Assembly: GCF_018336935.1 (NCBI RefSeq) | Contig: NZ_CP068771.1 | Span: forward strand, 1,426,001 to 1,490,000 | Origin: Serratia plymuthica | GTDB lineage: Bacteria; Pseudomonadota; Gammaproteobacteria; Enterobacterales; Enterobacteriaceae | Direction of reading: 5' to 3' | Length of the DNA stretch: 64,000 nucleotides | Shown: positions 1 to 9,082 of the stretch, piece after piece | Position numbering within the stretch: the stretch's first letter is position 1 | Layout: each line of letters starts with the position of its first letter | Made by a program: the position numbers and the translations under genes | Notes under the pieces: model-generated | Databases searched by the model: none | Told to the model about the DNA's origin: nothing | What the model saw: the letters and a program-made list of their open reading frames with translations, nothing else

Positions 1-400
1 CTGCGACAGTGCGACTTTCCTCAGTTTCAAAACGGTAGATAACCGGGCGGGCACCGCCAGCACCGCCAATGACAGAAACTTTGGCCTCGGTGCGGTAAAT
101 GGTTCCGGTAAATTGGGCTATTACACGGTGGAGTTGATGCAGGCTCTAGTGGATGGTGTTTCCACCGGCACCTTTACAACGAAAGGCTCCACCTTCACGA
201 GCATGCCAATCAACTATCTGCAACCGGGCGCTCGCACGGGCTGGAGCAGAGGGGATAACAATCAGGTCGGCGGTAAGTCATTTGCCGGCACGCTTCTGGT
301 AAAACCTCATCTGGCATCAGAAAAAGCGATGAATGGCCCCATCACCGATCAGGCTAAGCTTGATGGTTCCGCGACCCTGGCGTTCAGCTACGGGATTTAA
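1..400 (+). CDS. Fimbrial subunit-like protein, DUF1120 type (3' part only)
   Basis: The frame is open from base 2 to the TAA at 398-400, so the gene starts outside the window; about 132 C-terminal residues are present. The visible part has NRAGTA, then NFGLG, a GYYTVEL strand, and it ends FSYGI. The aromatic residue near the C terminus is usual for pilus subunits, and the NRAGTA/FGLG pattern resembles DUF1120 fimbrial proteins. It should be exported and assembled by the usher and chaperone encoded next. It could be either a major or a minor subunit, since the N-terminal half is missing. The family call comes from memory of the pattern. Confidence 0.7.
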   Translation, partial: CDSATFLSFKTVDNRAGTASTANDRNFGLGAVNGSGKLGYYTVELMQALVDGVSTGTFTTKGSTFTSMPINYLQPGARTGWSRGDNNQVGGKSFAGTLLVKPHLASEKAMNGPITDQAKLDGSATLAFSYGI

Positions 401-523
401 GCGCAATCTGCGCTCTGCAAAACTCGCGACGGGCTTCTCGTTCGTCTTGCTGGCTTGCCGGTAAGCGCTGCTGTATTGGGGGAGTTCTGCTCCCCCTTAT
501 TCGTTTTCTCGAGGACACCCCGT

Positions 524-2875
524 TTGCGGTTACGTTGGCTGGCCGTTTTGCTCTCTTGCGCCGTATTTAAAGGCATTTCAGCGGAAACGCACACGGCGTT
601 TGATGTAAAAACCCTCATGGGTAGGGGGTATTCGTCCGATATCGCCGGTTTTTTTGATCGCGCACGTTTTTTGCCCGGGGTGCACGCCGTGACGATCGAG
701 GTGAATGCAGCACAAACTTACGAGGCTGACATGCAGTTTGGCCAGGAAGGGCAACCTTGTATGGATGAGTCGCTGTTAATGATGATGAAGCTTTATCGTC
801 GAGAGCTCCCTGCATCCTGTGTGGCGTTAGAAAGCCTGTGGCCGGAGGCGACAGTGAACGTCGAGCCCGGCAGATTTCGCGTTTTATTGACGGTGCCTGA
901 ACGTGCTTTTGATCCCGATCTGGCGAGTAATGAACAGCGGGGCGGTTACGCGGCCTTATTGAACTACGACCTGTTTGGTCAGCAATTTCGCAGTGGCTAC
1001 AGTCAGCAAACCTCCTTGATGGGCACCTTTGAACCCGGCATCAACGTGGGCAATTGGGTGATCCGTAACCGCAGCCAGTTCTCTCGTGATGGTTATAGCA
1101 ACCGTGTTGAATACCAGGAAACAGCGGCATGGCGCAGCATTGAACCCTGGTCGTCGGTACTGCAATTGGGTGAGTTTGGTGCTCGTGGCTCATTGTATAG
1201 CGGGCTGCCGTTACTTGGCGGCCAATTATTCACCGATGAAGGCCAGGTGACCTCCGGCCGTTGGCTGTTACCTATCCAGGGCGTGGCGCAGAGTAACGCC
1301 ACGGTCGAAATACGCCAGCGCGGAAGAACGGTATACCGCACCCTGGTTCCGCCGGGGCCATTCAGCCTCAATAGCGGCGGGACGGTGATGCCAGGCGTCG
1401 AGGCGACGGTTGAGATCACCGAAGAGAATGGGCAAAAACAAAGTTTCCCGGTGAATATACCGGCAACGGGGGCCGGGGGAGGGCACGGCAGTTATCAACT
1501 TGGGATTGGGCGCTATCGCCGGTATCAGGCTGAACCGCCGCCGTCAGGCATTCCATTGTTATTGTTGGGGGAAAAAACATGGGCCGTCGGCCAGCGCCGG
1601 CAGGCCACGTTTGGCGGGCTGCTGGCGTCGAATTACCAGAATTTGGCATTACGTGGAGATATCTTTGAGGGCGAAAAAGGAAGCCTGTCGGCGTCCGCGT
1701 TGTCTTCGAATGGGCGTCAGCGGCGGGGGGGGCAGCTGGAGGGGCAAGGGCAAATCCAGCTCGGCGAGCGGCTTTCCCTGTCGCTCTTCTCTCTTTATCG
1801 AACTGAAAAATATCAGGATCCCGATGAGGCCTTGAGTTCGGCTTCCCTGGGCGGTAGGGACAGTTCCTCCCGGCTTCGCAGCGCCAGCGGATTGGCGATG
1901 TCGATATTTGTTCCGGAGTTGGGGGCGTTCAGCTATAGCCTGTCGCAGAACCGCTATTATCGCGGCCAGAGCAGCCTCATGCATATTGTGGGCGTAACCC
2001 GTTCCTTCGAGCGTACGACGTTAAGCCTCAATCTGCAGTCGTCCGCCAACGAACCGGCCGCGCTGTATGTCAGCCTCTCTTTACCGTTGGGAAGCGGGAG
2101 CCTCAGCAACCGTTTTCAGCGTTCTAAAAGTAATCGCAGTACGTTCGGGAGTCAGTACCAAAACGGGGGCAGCGAAAATTTCGACTATACGCTGGATACG
2201 AGCGCTGCGGATCAAGAACGCAGTGTGGGAGGGTCGTTAAATCTTAAAACGGCTTATGCCAGGTTGGCTGCTGGAGCCTCGCGTACCAATCAGGGGAGCA
2301 GCGCCTTTAATCTCTCGTCTTCGGGGGCGATGGCCTACGCCAACGGCGTTCTGGCGACATCACCGCAATGGATTGGGGACTCTCTGGCGGTAGTGAGCTT
2401 GCCGCGGCAGTCGGGGGTGCCCGTGACCGTTTCTGGCGGTTCCGGGGGAATAACGGATTTCTCCGGGGATGCCTTGTTGCCGGTCATTGAGCCTTACATG
2501 GATATTCAGGCCAACGTGAATACGCAAAAACTGCCGCTGAATGTGAGATTGGACAGCACGCACACGGCCTTCAGGGTGGCGCGAGGCTCCGTCGTCAAAC
2601 GGCAGTTCAAAGTGACCGAGGTACGGCAGTTGCTGTTGACCGTGCGTACGGCCTCTGGTGCTTCCTTGCCTCAGGGGGCGGCGGTATACGATGAGGCGGG
2701 AGGATTTATGGGGACGTTAATTGGAGACGGCAACGTGATGCTGGTCAATGCCGATATCGGTAAAACACTGCGTCTGCGCGTCCCCAATCAGCCCGAATGC
2801 TTGTTGTCCTACCGGGTGCCGGAGGTATTCGATCCGGAGGCGTTGTATGAAGCGGAAGACGCTGTCTGCCGTTGA
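524..2875 (+). CDS. Fimbrial outer-membrane usher
   Basis: This is a PapC/FimD-type usher that forms the outer-membrane assembly pore for the upstream subunit. The frame opens at a TTG at 455, but TTG 524 fits better: GAGGA lies at 511-515, and the product then begins with a signal peptide (basic start, then a WLAVLLSCAVF core ending ISA). That gives 783 residues, within the usher range. The N-terminal domain is followed by a long beta-barrel region rich in Gly, Ser and Tyr. A plug-like segment (IQGVAQSNATVEIRQRG) lies near residue 260, and the C-terminal part has two cysteines (PECLLSYRVP and the terminal VCR). It overlaps the start region of the chaperone frame, so the genes are probably co-transcribed. 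Confidence 0.85.
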   Translation: MRLRWLAVLLSCAVFKGISAETHTAFDVKTLMGRGYSSDIAGFFDRARFLPGVHAVTIEVNAAQTYEADMQFGQEGQPCMDESLLMMMKLYRRELPASCVALESLWPEATVNVEPGRFRVLLTVPERAFDPDLASNEQRGGYAALLNYDLFGQQFRSGYSQQTSLMGTFEPGINVGNWVIRNRSQFSRDGYSNRVEYQETAAWRSIEPWSSVLQLGEFGARGSLYSGLPLLGGQLFTDEGQVTSGRWLLPIQGVAQSNATVEIRQRGRTVYRTLVPPGPFSLNSGGTVMPGVEATVEITEENGQKQSFPVNIPATGAGGGHGSYQLGIGRYRRYQAEPPPSGIPLLLLGEKTWAVGQRRQATFGGLLASNYQNLALRGDIFEGEKGSLSASALSSNGRQRRGGQLEGQGQIQLGERLSLSLFSLYRTEKYQDPDEALSSASLGGRDSSSRLRSASGLAMSIFVPELGAFSYSLSQNRYYRGQSSLMHIVGVTRSFERTTLSLNLQSSANEPAALYVSLSLPLGSGSLSNRFQRSKSNRSTFGSQYQNGGSENFDYTLDTSAADQERSVGGSLNLKTAYARLAAGASRTNQGSSAFNLSSSGAMAYANGVLATSPQWIGDSLAVVSLPRQSGVPVTVSGGSGGITDFSGDALLPVIEPYMDIQANVNTQKLPLNVRLDSTHTAFRVARGSVVKRQFKVTEVRQLLLTVRTASGASLPQGAAVYDEAGGFMGTLIGDGNVMLVNADIGKTLRLRVPNQPECLLSYRVPEVFDPEALYEAEDAVCR

Positions 2876-2916
2876 AGGAAGTTATTGTGGAAATCAAATG
2901 GATGTTAAGGGGCGTT

Positions 2917-3630
2917 ATGAACGTAATAGCTGTGAAGACGATGGCGTCGCTCGTGAGGCGAATGAGGGAAATAGGTTGGATCTGTGGGCTGTTGTTGGTG
3001 ATGACGCCGGCCTGGGGGGCATTTCAACTGGAAAGCACCGGCATCGTTTTGGAAGAAAAGGAGGGGAGGGTCAGTTTTACGATCCAAAATACCTCTCAGG
3101 CACCGATATTGTTGGCGAGCCAGGTTGAAGATTTGGATAACGCGGGTTTTAGCAAGAATGTGTTGCTCTCCCCCCCGATCACCCGCATTGAGCCGGGCCA
3201 GAGTCAACAAGTGAACTTTTTGCTGAAAAAGGGGAGCACGCTCACCCATGAGGTGATGTTGAAAGCGTCGTTCGAAGGCATCATGCAGGTGGTGGAAAAT
3301 AGCGCCCAGATGCCGATACGTCAGAGCGTCAGTTTAATCATTCAGCCCGCCGCTGTCGCGATGACCGGGACGCCCTGGACGGATTTGAAAATCACGCGCG
3401 ATCGGCAGGCATTGGTGTTGAGCAATACGGGCAAGCATGTGATTCGCTTTGCCCCTCAGCTCAAATTGAACCCTGGCGAGGGCTTTTTGCCACTGGACTC
3501 GCTTTATCTGATGGCGGGCGAAGCCCGGCGCGTGCCCGTCAATGGCTCACCGGTATCCATTGGCTTAACGCCACTGAGCCGTTATGGCGCCAGGCTGCCC
3601 GAAGTCACACTGCCGGTCAGTGTGGAATAA
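2917..3630 (+). CDS. Periplasmic pilus chaperone
   Basis: This PapD-like chaperone should bind subunits in the periplasm and deliver them to the usher. After a hydrophobic leader (GWICGLLLVMTPAWGA) the mature part begins FQLESTGIVLEEKEGRVSFTIQN, the first Ig strand. It continues with SPPITRIEPGQSQQVNFLL and a second domain starting near PWTDLKI. The start is uncertain: the frame runs from TTG 2872, which overlaps the usher stop. Candidates are GTG 2887 with AAGGAA upstream, ATG 2917 with AAGGGG at 2907-2912 (chosen, 237 aa) and ATG 2941. The order subunit-usher-chaperone differs from Pap/Fim operons, where the chaperone usually precedes the usher. Confidence 0.8.
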   Translation: MNVIAVKTMASLVRRMREIGWICGLLLVMTPAWGAFQLESTGIVLEEKEGRVSFTIQNTSQAPILLASQVEDLDNAGFSKNVLLSPPITRIEPGQSQQVNFLLKKGSTLTHEVMLKASFEGIMQVVENSAQMPIRQSVSLIIQPAAVAMTGTPWTDLKITRDRQALVLSNTGKHVIRFAPQLKLNPGEGFLPLDSLYLMAGEARRVPVNGSPVSIGLTPLSRYGARLPEVTLPVSVE

Positions 3631-3663
3631 GATTGGTGAATTGACAGGTAACTTTCCATCGCT

Positions 3664-3687
3664 AACGGCGCCGACAAGCGCCGTTTT
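3664..3687. terminator. Terminator between fimbrial operon and corA-like gene
   Basis: An 8-bp GC-rich stem (AACGGCGC/GCGCCGTT) with a 6-base loop is followed by TTTT on the + strand. It lies in the 62-bp gap between the chaperone stop and the stop of the opposing CorA-family gene. Confidence 0.7.
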
Positions 3688-3692
3688 CCTGG

Positions 3693-4673
3693 TTACAGCC
3701 AGCCGGATTTCTTCAGTTTCTGATACAGGAAGAAACAGCCGGCGACGGTCACCCCGAGGGTGGCGTGGTAGGCCCAGGGGAATTTCAGCTCAGGCATGTC
3801 GGCAAAGTTCATGCCGTACAGGCTGAAAACCACTGTCGGGATCGCCAGGATCGCCCCCCAGCCCGCCAGGCGTTTCACCACTTCGTTCTGTTTGACGGTG
3901 ACCAGCGCCAGGTTCACGTGCATCGCATTGGTCAGCATTTCGCGCATGTCGTCGATGTTGCTGACCACCTGACGTGCATGATCCTGAACGTCCCGCACGT
4001 AGGCACGCAGCTCCTTCGGGATCACCTCTTCATGCAGGCGAATGAGTTGGTTACAGATTTCGTCCATCGGCCACGCGGCATTGCGCAGCGCCAGCAGGTG
4101 CCGCCGTAGGGTATAGACGTTCTCGATGGCGGCCTGATCAAACTCCGATTTGAACATGTTGGCTTCGATGCCCTCGATGCTCGCCTCGAATTTGGCCACT
4201 ACGGTGCGGTAGTTATCCACGATAAAATCCAGCACCGAATACAGCGCAAATCCGGGTCCGTGGCACAGCTGCTTCCGGTTCTCCTCCGCTTTGGCTCTGA
4301 TAGGCGCATAGCTGGGTGACGCGCCATGGCGCACCGTGATCAAAAAGTTTTTACCCACGAAGAAGTGGGTTTCACCGTACTCGACTTCGTTCTCGCCCCA
4401 CTGCGCGGTTTTGACCACGATAAACAACGAATCGCCGTAGGTTTCGAGCTTGGGCCGTTGGTGGGCGCACAGCGCATCCTCAATCGCCAGATCGTGCAGG
4501 CCAAACTCTTCCTGCACCTTGCGCATAAAGGCGTCCTCCGGCTGCCAAAGCCCGAGCCAGACGAAGGTGTCCGGCTGTTTGACCACCTCGCTGATGTCAT
4601 CGATGGTCACTTCACCCAGCCGTTTACCGGCTTTGTACGCCACGCTGTTCACAACCATGGTTGCGGTTTCCAT
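3693..4673 (-). CDS. CorA-family divalent cation transporter
   Basis: This 326-residue protein has the CorA layout: a long cytoplasmic alpha/beta and helical N-terminal part, then two C-terminal membrane segments separated by the signature YGMNF. The first segment (ILAIPTVVFSLYGMNF) leads to the MNFADMPELKFPW loop. The second (LGVTVAGCFFLYQ) is followed by a basic tail KLKKSGWL. It probably forms a homopentameric inner-membrane channel for Mg2+ or Co2+; a ZntB-like zinc role is less likely but not excluded. The frame extends to 4724, but that would overlap the acetyltransferase gene. ATG 4673 (METATMVV) has AGGTGG just upstream and leaves a 13-bp gap. Confidence 0.85.
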   Translation of the reverse strand: METATMVVNSVAYKAGKRLGEVTIDDISEVVKQPDTFVWLGLWQPEDAFMRKVQEEFGLHDLAIEDALCAHQRPKLETYGDSLFIVVKTAQWGENEVEYGETHFFVGKNFLITVRHGASPSYAPIRAKAEENRKQLCHGPGFALYSVLDFIVDNYRTVVAKFEASIEGIEANMFKSEFDQAAIENVYTLRRHLLALRNAAWPMDEICNQLIRLHEEVIPKELRAYVRDVQDHARQVVSNIDDMREMLTNAMHVNLALVTVKQNEVVKRLAGWGAILAIPTVVFSLYGMNFADMPELKFPWAYHATLGVTVAGCFFLYQKLKKSGWL

Positions 4674-4686
4674 CAGGCCACCTGTT

Positions 4687-5106
4687 TTATTCAATAAGGG
4701 TTTTGGTGAGGAGATAACATTCATGCTCCACCGGGTAATTCTGTAGCGTCATCTGGAGTTGGTAGCCAAGTTTCTCGTAGAACGGCCGTGCCTGAAAACT
4801 GAAGGTATCTAAACGAACATAGCGACAACCGCGGGCGATAGCTTCCTGTTCGGCTGCCAGCAGCACTTGGCGCCCCAGCCCGGTGCCACGCTGCGAATCT
4901 GCCACCCATAACCAATCTACACTGAGCCAGTTACCCCAGGTCTCTGCGGTCAGCCCAGCCACGACCTGACCGGAAGCATCCCGGGTATAGACGCCAAGCG
5001 GTTTGCGCTGGCTGGGATCGATGTACGGGCTGTTGTGTGCCCGCAGACCTTGTCGGATGGCGTCAAGGGTGTCTTCACTGAGCGTATCGGTTACGGTGAT
5101 ATCCAT
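4687..5106 (-). CDS. GNAT-family N-acetyltransferase
   Basis: This 139-residue acetyl-CoA-dependent acyltransferase has the motif A signature RGTGLGRQVLLAAEQEA, where the acetyl-CoA pyrophosphate binds. RLDTFSFQARPFYEKLGYQ (motif B, FYEKLGY) follows. The acceptor is unknown. ATG 5106 is chosen because a strong AGGAGG lies just upstream; the frame itself continues to 5160. It is 13 bp upstream of the CorA-family gene on the same strand and may share a transcript with it. Confidence 0.85.
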   Translation of the reverse strand: MDITVTDTLSEDTLDAIRQGLRAHNSPYIDPSQRKPLGVYTRDASGQVVAGLTAETWGNWLSVDWLWVADSQRGTGLGRQVLLAAEQEAIARGCRYVRLDTFSFQARPFYEKLGYQLQMTLQNYPVEHECYLLTKTLIE

Positions 5107-5238
5107 GTTTCCTCCTGAGTAATCCGTTAACTTAAGCTCAGTTTGGCGAAAATTCAACATATTGAAATTTAAAACAAACGTCGGAATCGACCTGCTGGGC
5201 TACACTGAATGGGTCGGTTTTTTGTCCAGGAGGATGCC

Positions 5239-6348
5239 ATGCCCCGATTGACCATGATGGCCGGTTTGCTGTTATTCAGTGGCCTGCTGCAGGCCGCACC
5301 GGCGGTAACGCAGTTGCAAGACAATCTGGAACACCCGTGGTCGCTGGCGTTTTTGCCCGGCGAGCAGGGGATGTTAATTACCGAACGGCCGGGGCGTTTG
5401 CGGCTATGGCAGCAGGGCAAAGGGCTGTCAGCGCCGATTACCGGCGTGCCGCAGGTGTATGCCGAAGGCCAGGGCGGCCTGTTGGACGTGCTGTTGGCGC
5501 CAGATTTTGCCGACAGCCGGCGGGTCTATCTCAGCTTTGCCGAGGCGGGTGATAACGGCAAGGCGGGCACCGCGGTGGGCTACGGGCGGTTGAGCGCCGA
5601 CAACCGGCGGCTGGACGATTTCAGGGTGATTTTCCGCCAGCAGCCGAAGCTGTCGGTCGGCAACCATTTTGGCGGCAAGTTGGCGTTCGATCGTCAGGGC
5701 TATCTGTTTATCGCGTTGGGTGAAAATAACCAACGGCCGACCGCGCAGGATTTGGACAAGCTGCAGGGCAAGGTGGTGCGCTTAACGGCCGACGGCGCGG
5801 TACCGCCGGATAATCCGTTTGTCGGCCAGGCCGGCAAGCGGCCGGAAATCTGGTCTTATGGTCACCGTAACCCGCAAGGGCTGGCGCTGAACCCGTGGAG
5901 CGGAGCGCTCTGGGAGCACGAGCACGGCCCACGCGGCGGCGATGAGATCAACCTTCCCCGGGCGGGTAAAAATTACGGCTGGCCTATCGCCACCTACGGT
6001 ATCAATTACTCCGGGTTAGCGATCCCGGAGGCGAAAGGGCAGCAGGTGGCGGGTACCGAACAGCCGCTGCATTTCTGGCAAGTGTCGCCGGGCATCAGCG
6101 GTATGGCGTTCTACAACGGCAGCCGTTTCCCGGAATGGCAGGGCTCGCTATTTATCGGTGCGCTGGCGCAGGAGGCCTTGATTCGTTTGACGTTGCAGGG
6201 GGACAAGGTGATCGCCGAACAGCGGTTGCTGGAGGATCGGGGGGAAAGGATCCGCGAGGTGCGGACCGGGCCGGATGGCTATATTTATCTGTTGACCGAC
6301 GCGGATAACGGCAAGCTGTTGCGCGTCGGGCTGACGGAGAAATCGTAG
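5239..6348 (+). CDS. yliI: PQQ-dependent soluble aldose sugar dehydrogenase (YliI/Asd)
   Basis: This 369-residue periplasmic dehydrogenase oxidises aldose sugars using PQQ and calcium. A signal peptide (MPRLTMMAGLLLFSGLLQAAPA) precedes a beta-propeller. The family motifs are present: HPWSLAFLP, SYGHRNPQGL, WEHEHGPRGGDEIN and NYGWP; the conserved His and Asp/Glu sit in the last two blocks. AGGAGG at 5228-5233 fixes ATG 5239. E. coli YliI is almost the same length and also sits next to a GST gene, as here. PQQ supply cannot be judged from this window. Confidence 0.9.
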   Translation: MPRLTMMAGLLLFSGLLQAAPAVTQLQDNLEHPWSLAFLPGEQGMLITERPGRLRLWQQGKGLSAPITGVPQVYAEGQGGLLDVLLAPDFADSRRVYLSFAEAGDNGKAGTAVGYGRLSADNRRLDDFRVIFRQQPKLSVGNHFGGKLAFDRQGYLFIALGENNQRPTAQDLDKLQGKVVRLTADGAVPPDNPFVGQAGKRPEIWSYGHRNPQGLALNPWSGALWEHEHGPRGGDEINLPRAGKNYGWPIATYGINYSGLAIPEAKGQQVAGTEQPLHFWQVSPGISGMAFYNGSRFPEWQGSLFIGALAQEALIRLTLQGDKVIAEQRLLEDRGERIREVRTGPDGYIYLLTDADNGKLLRVGLTEKS

Positions 6349-6364
6349 CGCCCCACAGGGGCGC
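6348..6364. terminator. Hairpin between yliI and gstB
   Basis: A 7-bp stem GCGCCCC/GGGGCGC with an ACA loop starts at the last base of the yliI stop codon and lies before the stop of the convergent GST gene. No clear T-run follows, so termination in both directions is only likely. Confidence 0.45.
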
Positions 6365-6371
6365 GCAACAC

Positions 6372-6992
6372 TCAGGTTAACTCGCTCATCACGGCGCGTT
6401 GATAGGCCGGGCGTTCGGTCAACCGCTGGTACCAACGCTCCATGTTCGGGCGCGGACGGCGCTCAATCGGCATGGAGAACCAGGCGTAAGCAAAGCTGCC
6501 GAGCGGAATGTCGCCGAAACCCAGGGTTTCGCCGGACAGATAAGGCTGGCTGCCCAGAGTGGCTTCCACCACATCGAAGTGTTTTTCCAGCGTGGCGATC
6601 GCCGCTTCGATCTTCGCCATGTCGCGCAGTTCAGGTTTGGTGCGCACCAGGCCCCAGAACACGATGGAGAAGGACGCGACGATAGTGGAAGTGGTCCAGT
6701 CCATCCACTTCTCTGCGCTGGCGCGGGCTTGCAGATCCTGCGGGTAGAATGGCTCGCTGCCGAACTTCGCCGCCAGATAGCGTACGATGGTGTTCGATTC
6801 CCACAGCACGAAGTCGTCATCTTGCAGCAGCGGCACCAGGCCGTTCGGGTTTAATGAACGGTAGGCTTCCTCGTTCACCTTACCGAATGCGCCTCCGGCA
6901 TTGATATGGGTGTAGCTCAACTCCAGCTCTGCGGCGCACCACAGCACTTTCCTGACATTATTTGAATTCTCACGACCCCAGATGGTCAGCAT
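6372..6992 (-). CDS. gstB: Glutathione S-transferase, GstB (YliJ) type
   Basis: This 206-residue cytosolic GST starts MLTIWGRENSNNVRKVLW, the thioredoxin-like fold with Ser/Asn in the active-site loop. NPNGLVPLL (cis-Pro) and ESNTIVRYLA (glutathione gamma-Glu site) follow, then an all-helical C-terminal domain with EKWMDW and FGDIPLGSF. It closely resembles E. coli GstB, including EKWMDW and RPNMERWYQRLTERPA. The position next to yliI also matches. GstB acts on halogenated acids such as bromoacetate; the substrate here is inferred from that. Confidence 0.85.
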   Translation of the reverse strand: MLTIWGRENSNNVRKVLWCAAELELSYTHINAGGAFGKVNEEAYRSLNPNGLVPLLQDDDFVLWESNTIVRYLAAKFGSEPFYPQDLQARASAEKWMDWTTSTIVASFSIVFWGLVRTKPELRDMAKIEAAIATLEKHFDVVEATLGSQPYLSGETLGFGDIPLGSFAYAWFSMPIERRPRPNMERWYQRLTERPAYQRAVMSELT

Positions 6993-7094
6993 AGAGCGCC
7001 TCTTTAAGCTTCAGCGGATTAACGAACCTAAGCGATTATTCTTACGCTACAGTTTTGTTTTTGTCACACCCGAAAGGCATTTTTTGCCTGCTTT

Positions 7095-7751
7095 TCAGCG
7101 CTCCCAACGGCACACTTCCCAACCGTGCTCGGTCGCCAACGCATGCAGATCGCGGTCCGGGTTAATCACGGTAGCGCTGTCGACATATTCCAGCATCGCC
7201 TTGTCGTTCAGCGAGTCGCTGTAACCATGGCTGTGTTCGAAGCTCAGCTCCGGGTGTTCCGCCAGCCACTGTTTCAGGCGGATCACCTTGCCTTTCTGAT
7301 AGGTCATGGTGCCGTAGGTGTTACCGGTGAAGCGCCCGTCTTCAACAGAGACGCCAATCGCCAGCGCTCCGTCGGCGCCGAGTTGTTCGGCAATAGGCGC
7401 GACCAGATGTTCGCCGGTGGCGGAAATGACCAGAATGCAGTCGCCGCGTTCGCGGTGCCACAGCAACCGCTCACGTGCGGCGGGATAAACCCGCGGCAGG
7501 ATGTCGCGCCGGATATAGCGCTGTACCCAACCGGCCACCGTCTGGGTGCTTAAGCCGGCCAGCGGCGCCAGGGTGGCTTGCATGTAATCTTCCATGGACA
7601 GCTTGCCTTGGTAATAGAGCTGCATCAGTTGCTGTTCCTGCTGTTCCAGTTCCGCCGGCGCGAACCCTTGCGTAACCAGCCAGCGGATCCACAGGCTGGC
7701 GCTGTCATCATCAATCAGGGTCTCATCCAGGTCGAACAAGGCTAAATCCAT
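7095..7751 (-). CDS. HAD-superfamily (subfamily IB) phosphatase
   Basis: This 218-residue SerB-like hydrolase shows the HAD motifs in order. They are FDLDETLI near residues 6-13 (nucleophile Asp and acid Asp), VISATGEHL (motif II), the lysine of YQKGKVI (motif III) and GYSDSLNDKAMLE (motif IV, Mg2+ ligands). A helical cap lies between motifs I and II. Subfamily IB enzymes remove phosphate from small molecules such as phosphoserine; the substrate is not predictable. The frame opens at TTG 7754, but ATG 7751 has GGAG at a normal distance. Confidence 0.85.
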   Translation of the reverse strand: MDLALFDLDETLIDDDSASLWIRWLVTQGFAPAELEQQEQQLMQLYYQGKLSMEDYMQATLAPLAGLSTQTVAGWVQRYIRRDILPRVYPAARERLLWHRERGDCILVISATGEHLVAPIAEQLGADGALAIGVSVEDGRFTGNTYGTMTYQKGKVIRLKQWLAEHPELSFEHSHGYSDSLNDKAMLEYVDSATVINPDRDLHALATEHGWEVCRWER

Positions 7752-8044
7752 CAATATTTCTCCGGCAGGCAGGGAGGGAAAGGGGGTTGCCTACAACAAT
7801 AGCGGATACCCTAGGCCGCCAGCCAGTGGCGGCGACGAAATTGCGCAGAGCATAAGAAACTTTGATGACGGTTTTGCGTCACTTTGTTGAACCTTTGCAT
7901 ATCTTAGAACGCAACAATATTGGCTCGCCCGTCAGGCCGGGTGGTAACTATAGGGGCATGCACAGGCCATTCAGGAGCTGAAAATGTTGATAATTCGCCT
8001 TTATACCGGCCCGGTTTTTGTTGGGGATGACGAGGAACAGGATA

Positions 8045-9067
8045 ATGACACCACCACTGACGCTGAAGACGCTGCCGCTGCTGGATCTTTCGCAGCTTGA
8101 TGGTGACGCGCAGCAGCGGCAGGCATTTCTCGACGGCTTGCGCGCGGCAGCGCGTGATGTAGGTTTCTTTTATCTGCGCGGACACGGCGTCGATACCCGG
8201 CTGAATGCGCAACTGCAGCAGCGGGCAAGGCAGTTTTTCGCGCTACCGGAAGCGGACAAGCTGGCTGTGCAGATGGTGCATTCGCCGCATTTTCGCGGCT
8301 ATAACCGCGCCGCAGCCGAGCTGACACGCGGCCAACCGGACTGGCGCGAGCAATTTGACATCGGTGCGGAACGCCCTGCGTTGCCACTGACCGAAGAAAC
8401 GCCGCGCTGGGCGCGCTTGCAGGGGCCGAATCAATGGCCGGAGGCGTTGCCTGAGTTGAAACCGCTGCTGTTGCAGTGGCAGCAGGCGATGACCGACATG
8501 TCGTTGCGGTTACTGCGTGCCTTTGCGCTGGCGCTTTCGTTGCCTGAACAGGCGTTTGATACGCTCTACGGCGAGAAGCCGAATGAACATATCAAGCTGA
8601 TTCGTTACCCGGGGCGCGAGTCGACCGCCAGCGGGCAAGGGGTTGGCGCCCATAAGGATTCCGGTTTTCTCAGCTTTTTGCTGCAGGACCGGCAGAAAGG
8701 TTTGCAGGTCGAAGTCAGCGAGGGGAACTGGGTCGACGCCGAGCCGCGCGAGGAGACCTTCGTGGTCAACATCGGCGAGCTGCTGGAGCTGGCGACCAAC
8801 GGTTATTTGCGCGCTACGGTGCATCGGGTGGAGACACCGCCGGCGGGGAGCGATCGCTTGTCGATCGCCTTCTTCCTGGGGGCGCGGTTAGACGCCGTGG
8901 TGCCGTTGTATCAACTGCCTGCGCAACTGGCGGCAGAGGCACAGGGGCCGGCCAGCGATCCGCATAATCCGCTGTTCCGCGACGTGGGCTTTAACTATCT
9001 GAAGGGGCGGATCCGTTCCCACCCCGACGTGGCGCAGCGCCACTATCAGGATGTAATAGGGGCGTAA
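8045..9067 (+). CDS. 2-oxoglutarate/Fe(II)-dependent dioxygenase, IPNS-like
   Basis: The product has 340 residues. The N-terminal DIOX_N part includes DVGFFYLRGHGVD and RARQFFALP. The jelly-roll core carries the iron ligands: HKDSGF (His and Asp of HxD) and the distal His of ATVHRVE. The 2-oxoglutarate-binding R-x-S follows in DRLSIAFF. GNWVDAEP and VVNIGELLELATNG are standard for the isopenicillin N synthase/plant-oxygenase-like family. The substrate is unknown. ATG 8045 is preceded by GAGGAACAGG. The 293-bp gap upstream has no other gene. It ends 15 bp before the stop of the convergent lyase gene. Confidence 0.85.
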   Translation: MTPPLTLKTLPLLDLSQLDGDAQQRQAFLDGLRAAARDVGFFYLRGHGVDTRLNAQLQQRARQFFALPEADKLAVQMVHSPHFRGYNRAAAELTRGQPDWREQFDIGAERPALPLTEETPRWARLQGPNQWPEALPELKPLLLQWQQAMTDMSLRLLRAFALALSLPEQAFDTLYGEKPNEHIKLIRYPGRESTASGQGVGAHKDSGFLSFLLQDRQKGLQVEVSEGNWVDAEPREETFVVNIGELLELATNGYLRATVHRVETPPAGSDRLSIAFFLGARLDAVVPLYQLPAQLAAEAQGPASDPHNPLFRDVGFNYLKGRIRSHPDVAQRHYQDVIGA

Positions 9068-9082
9068 CTGCCCCAGTTTCAG

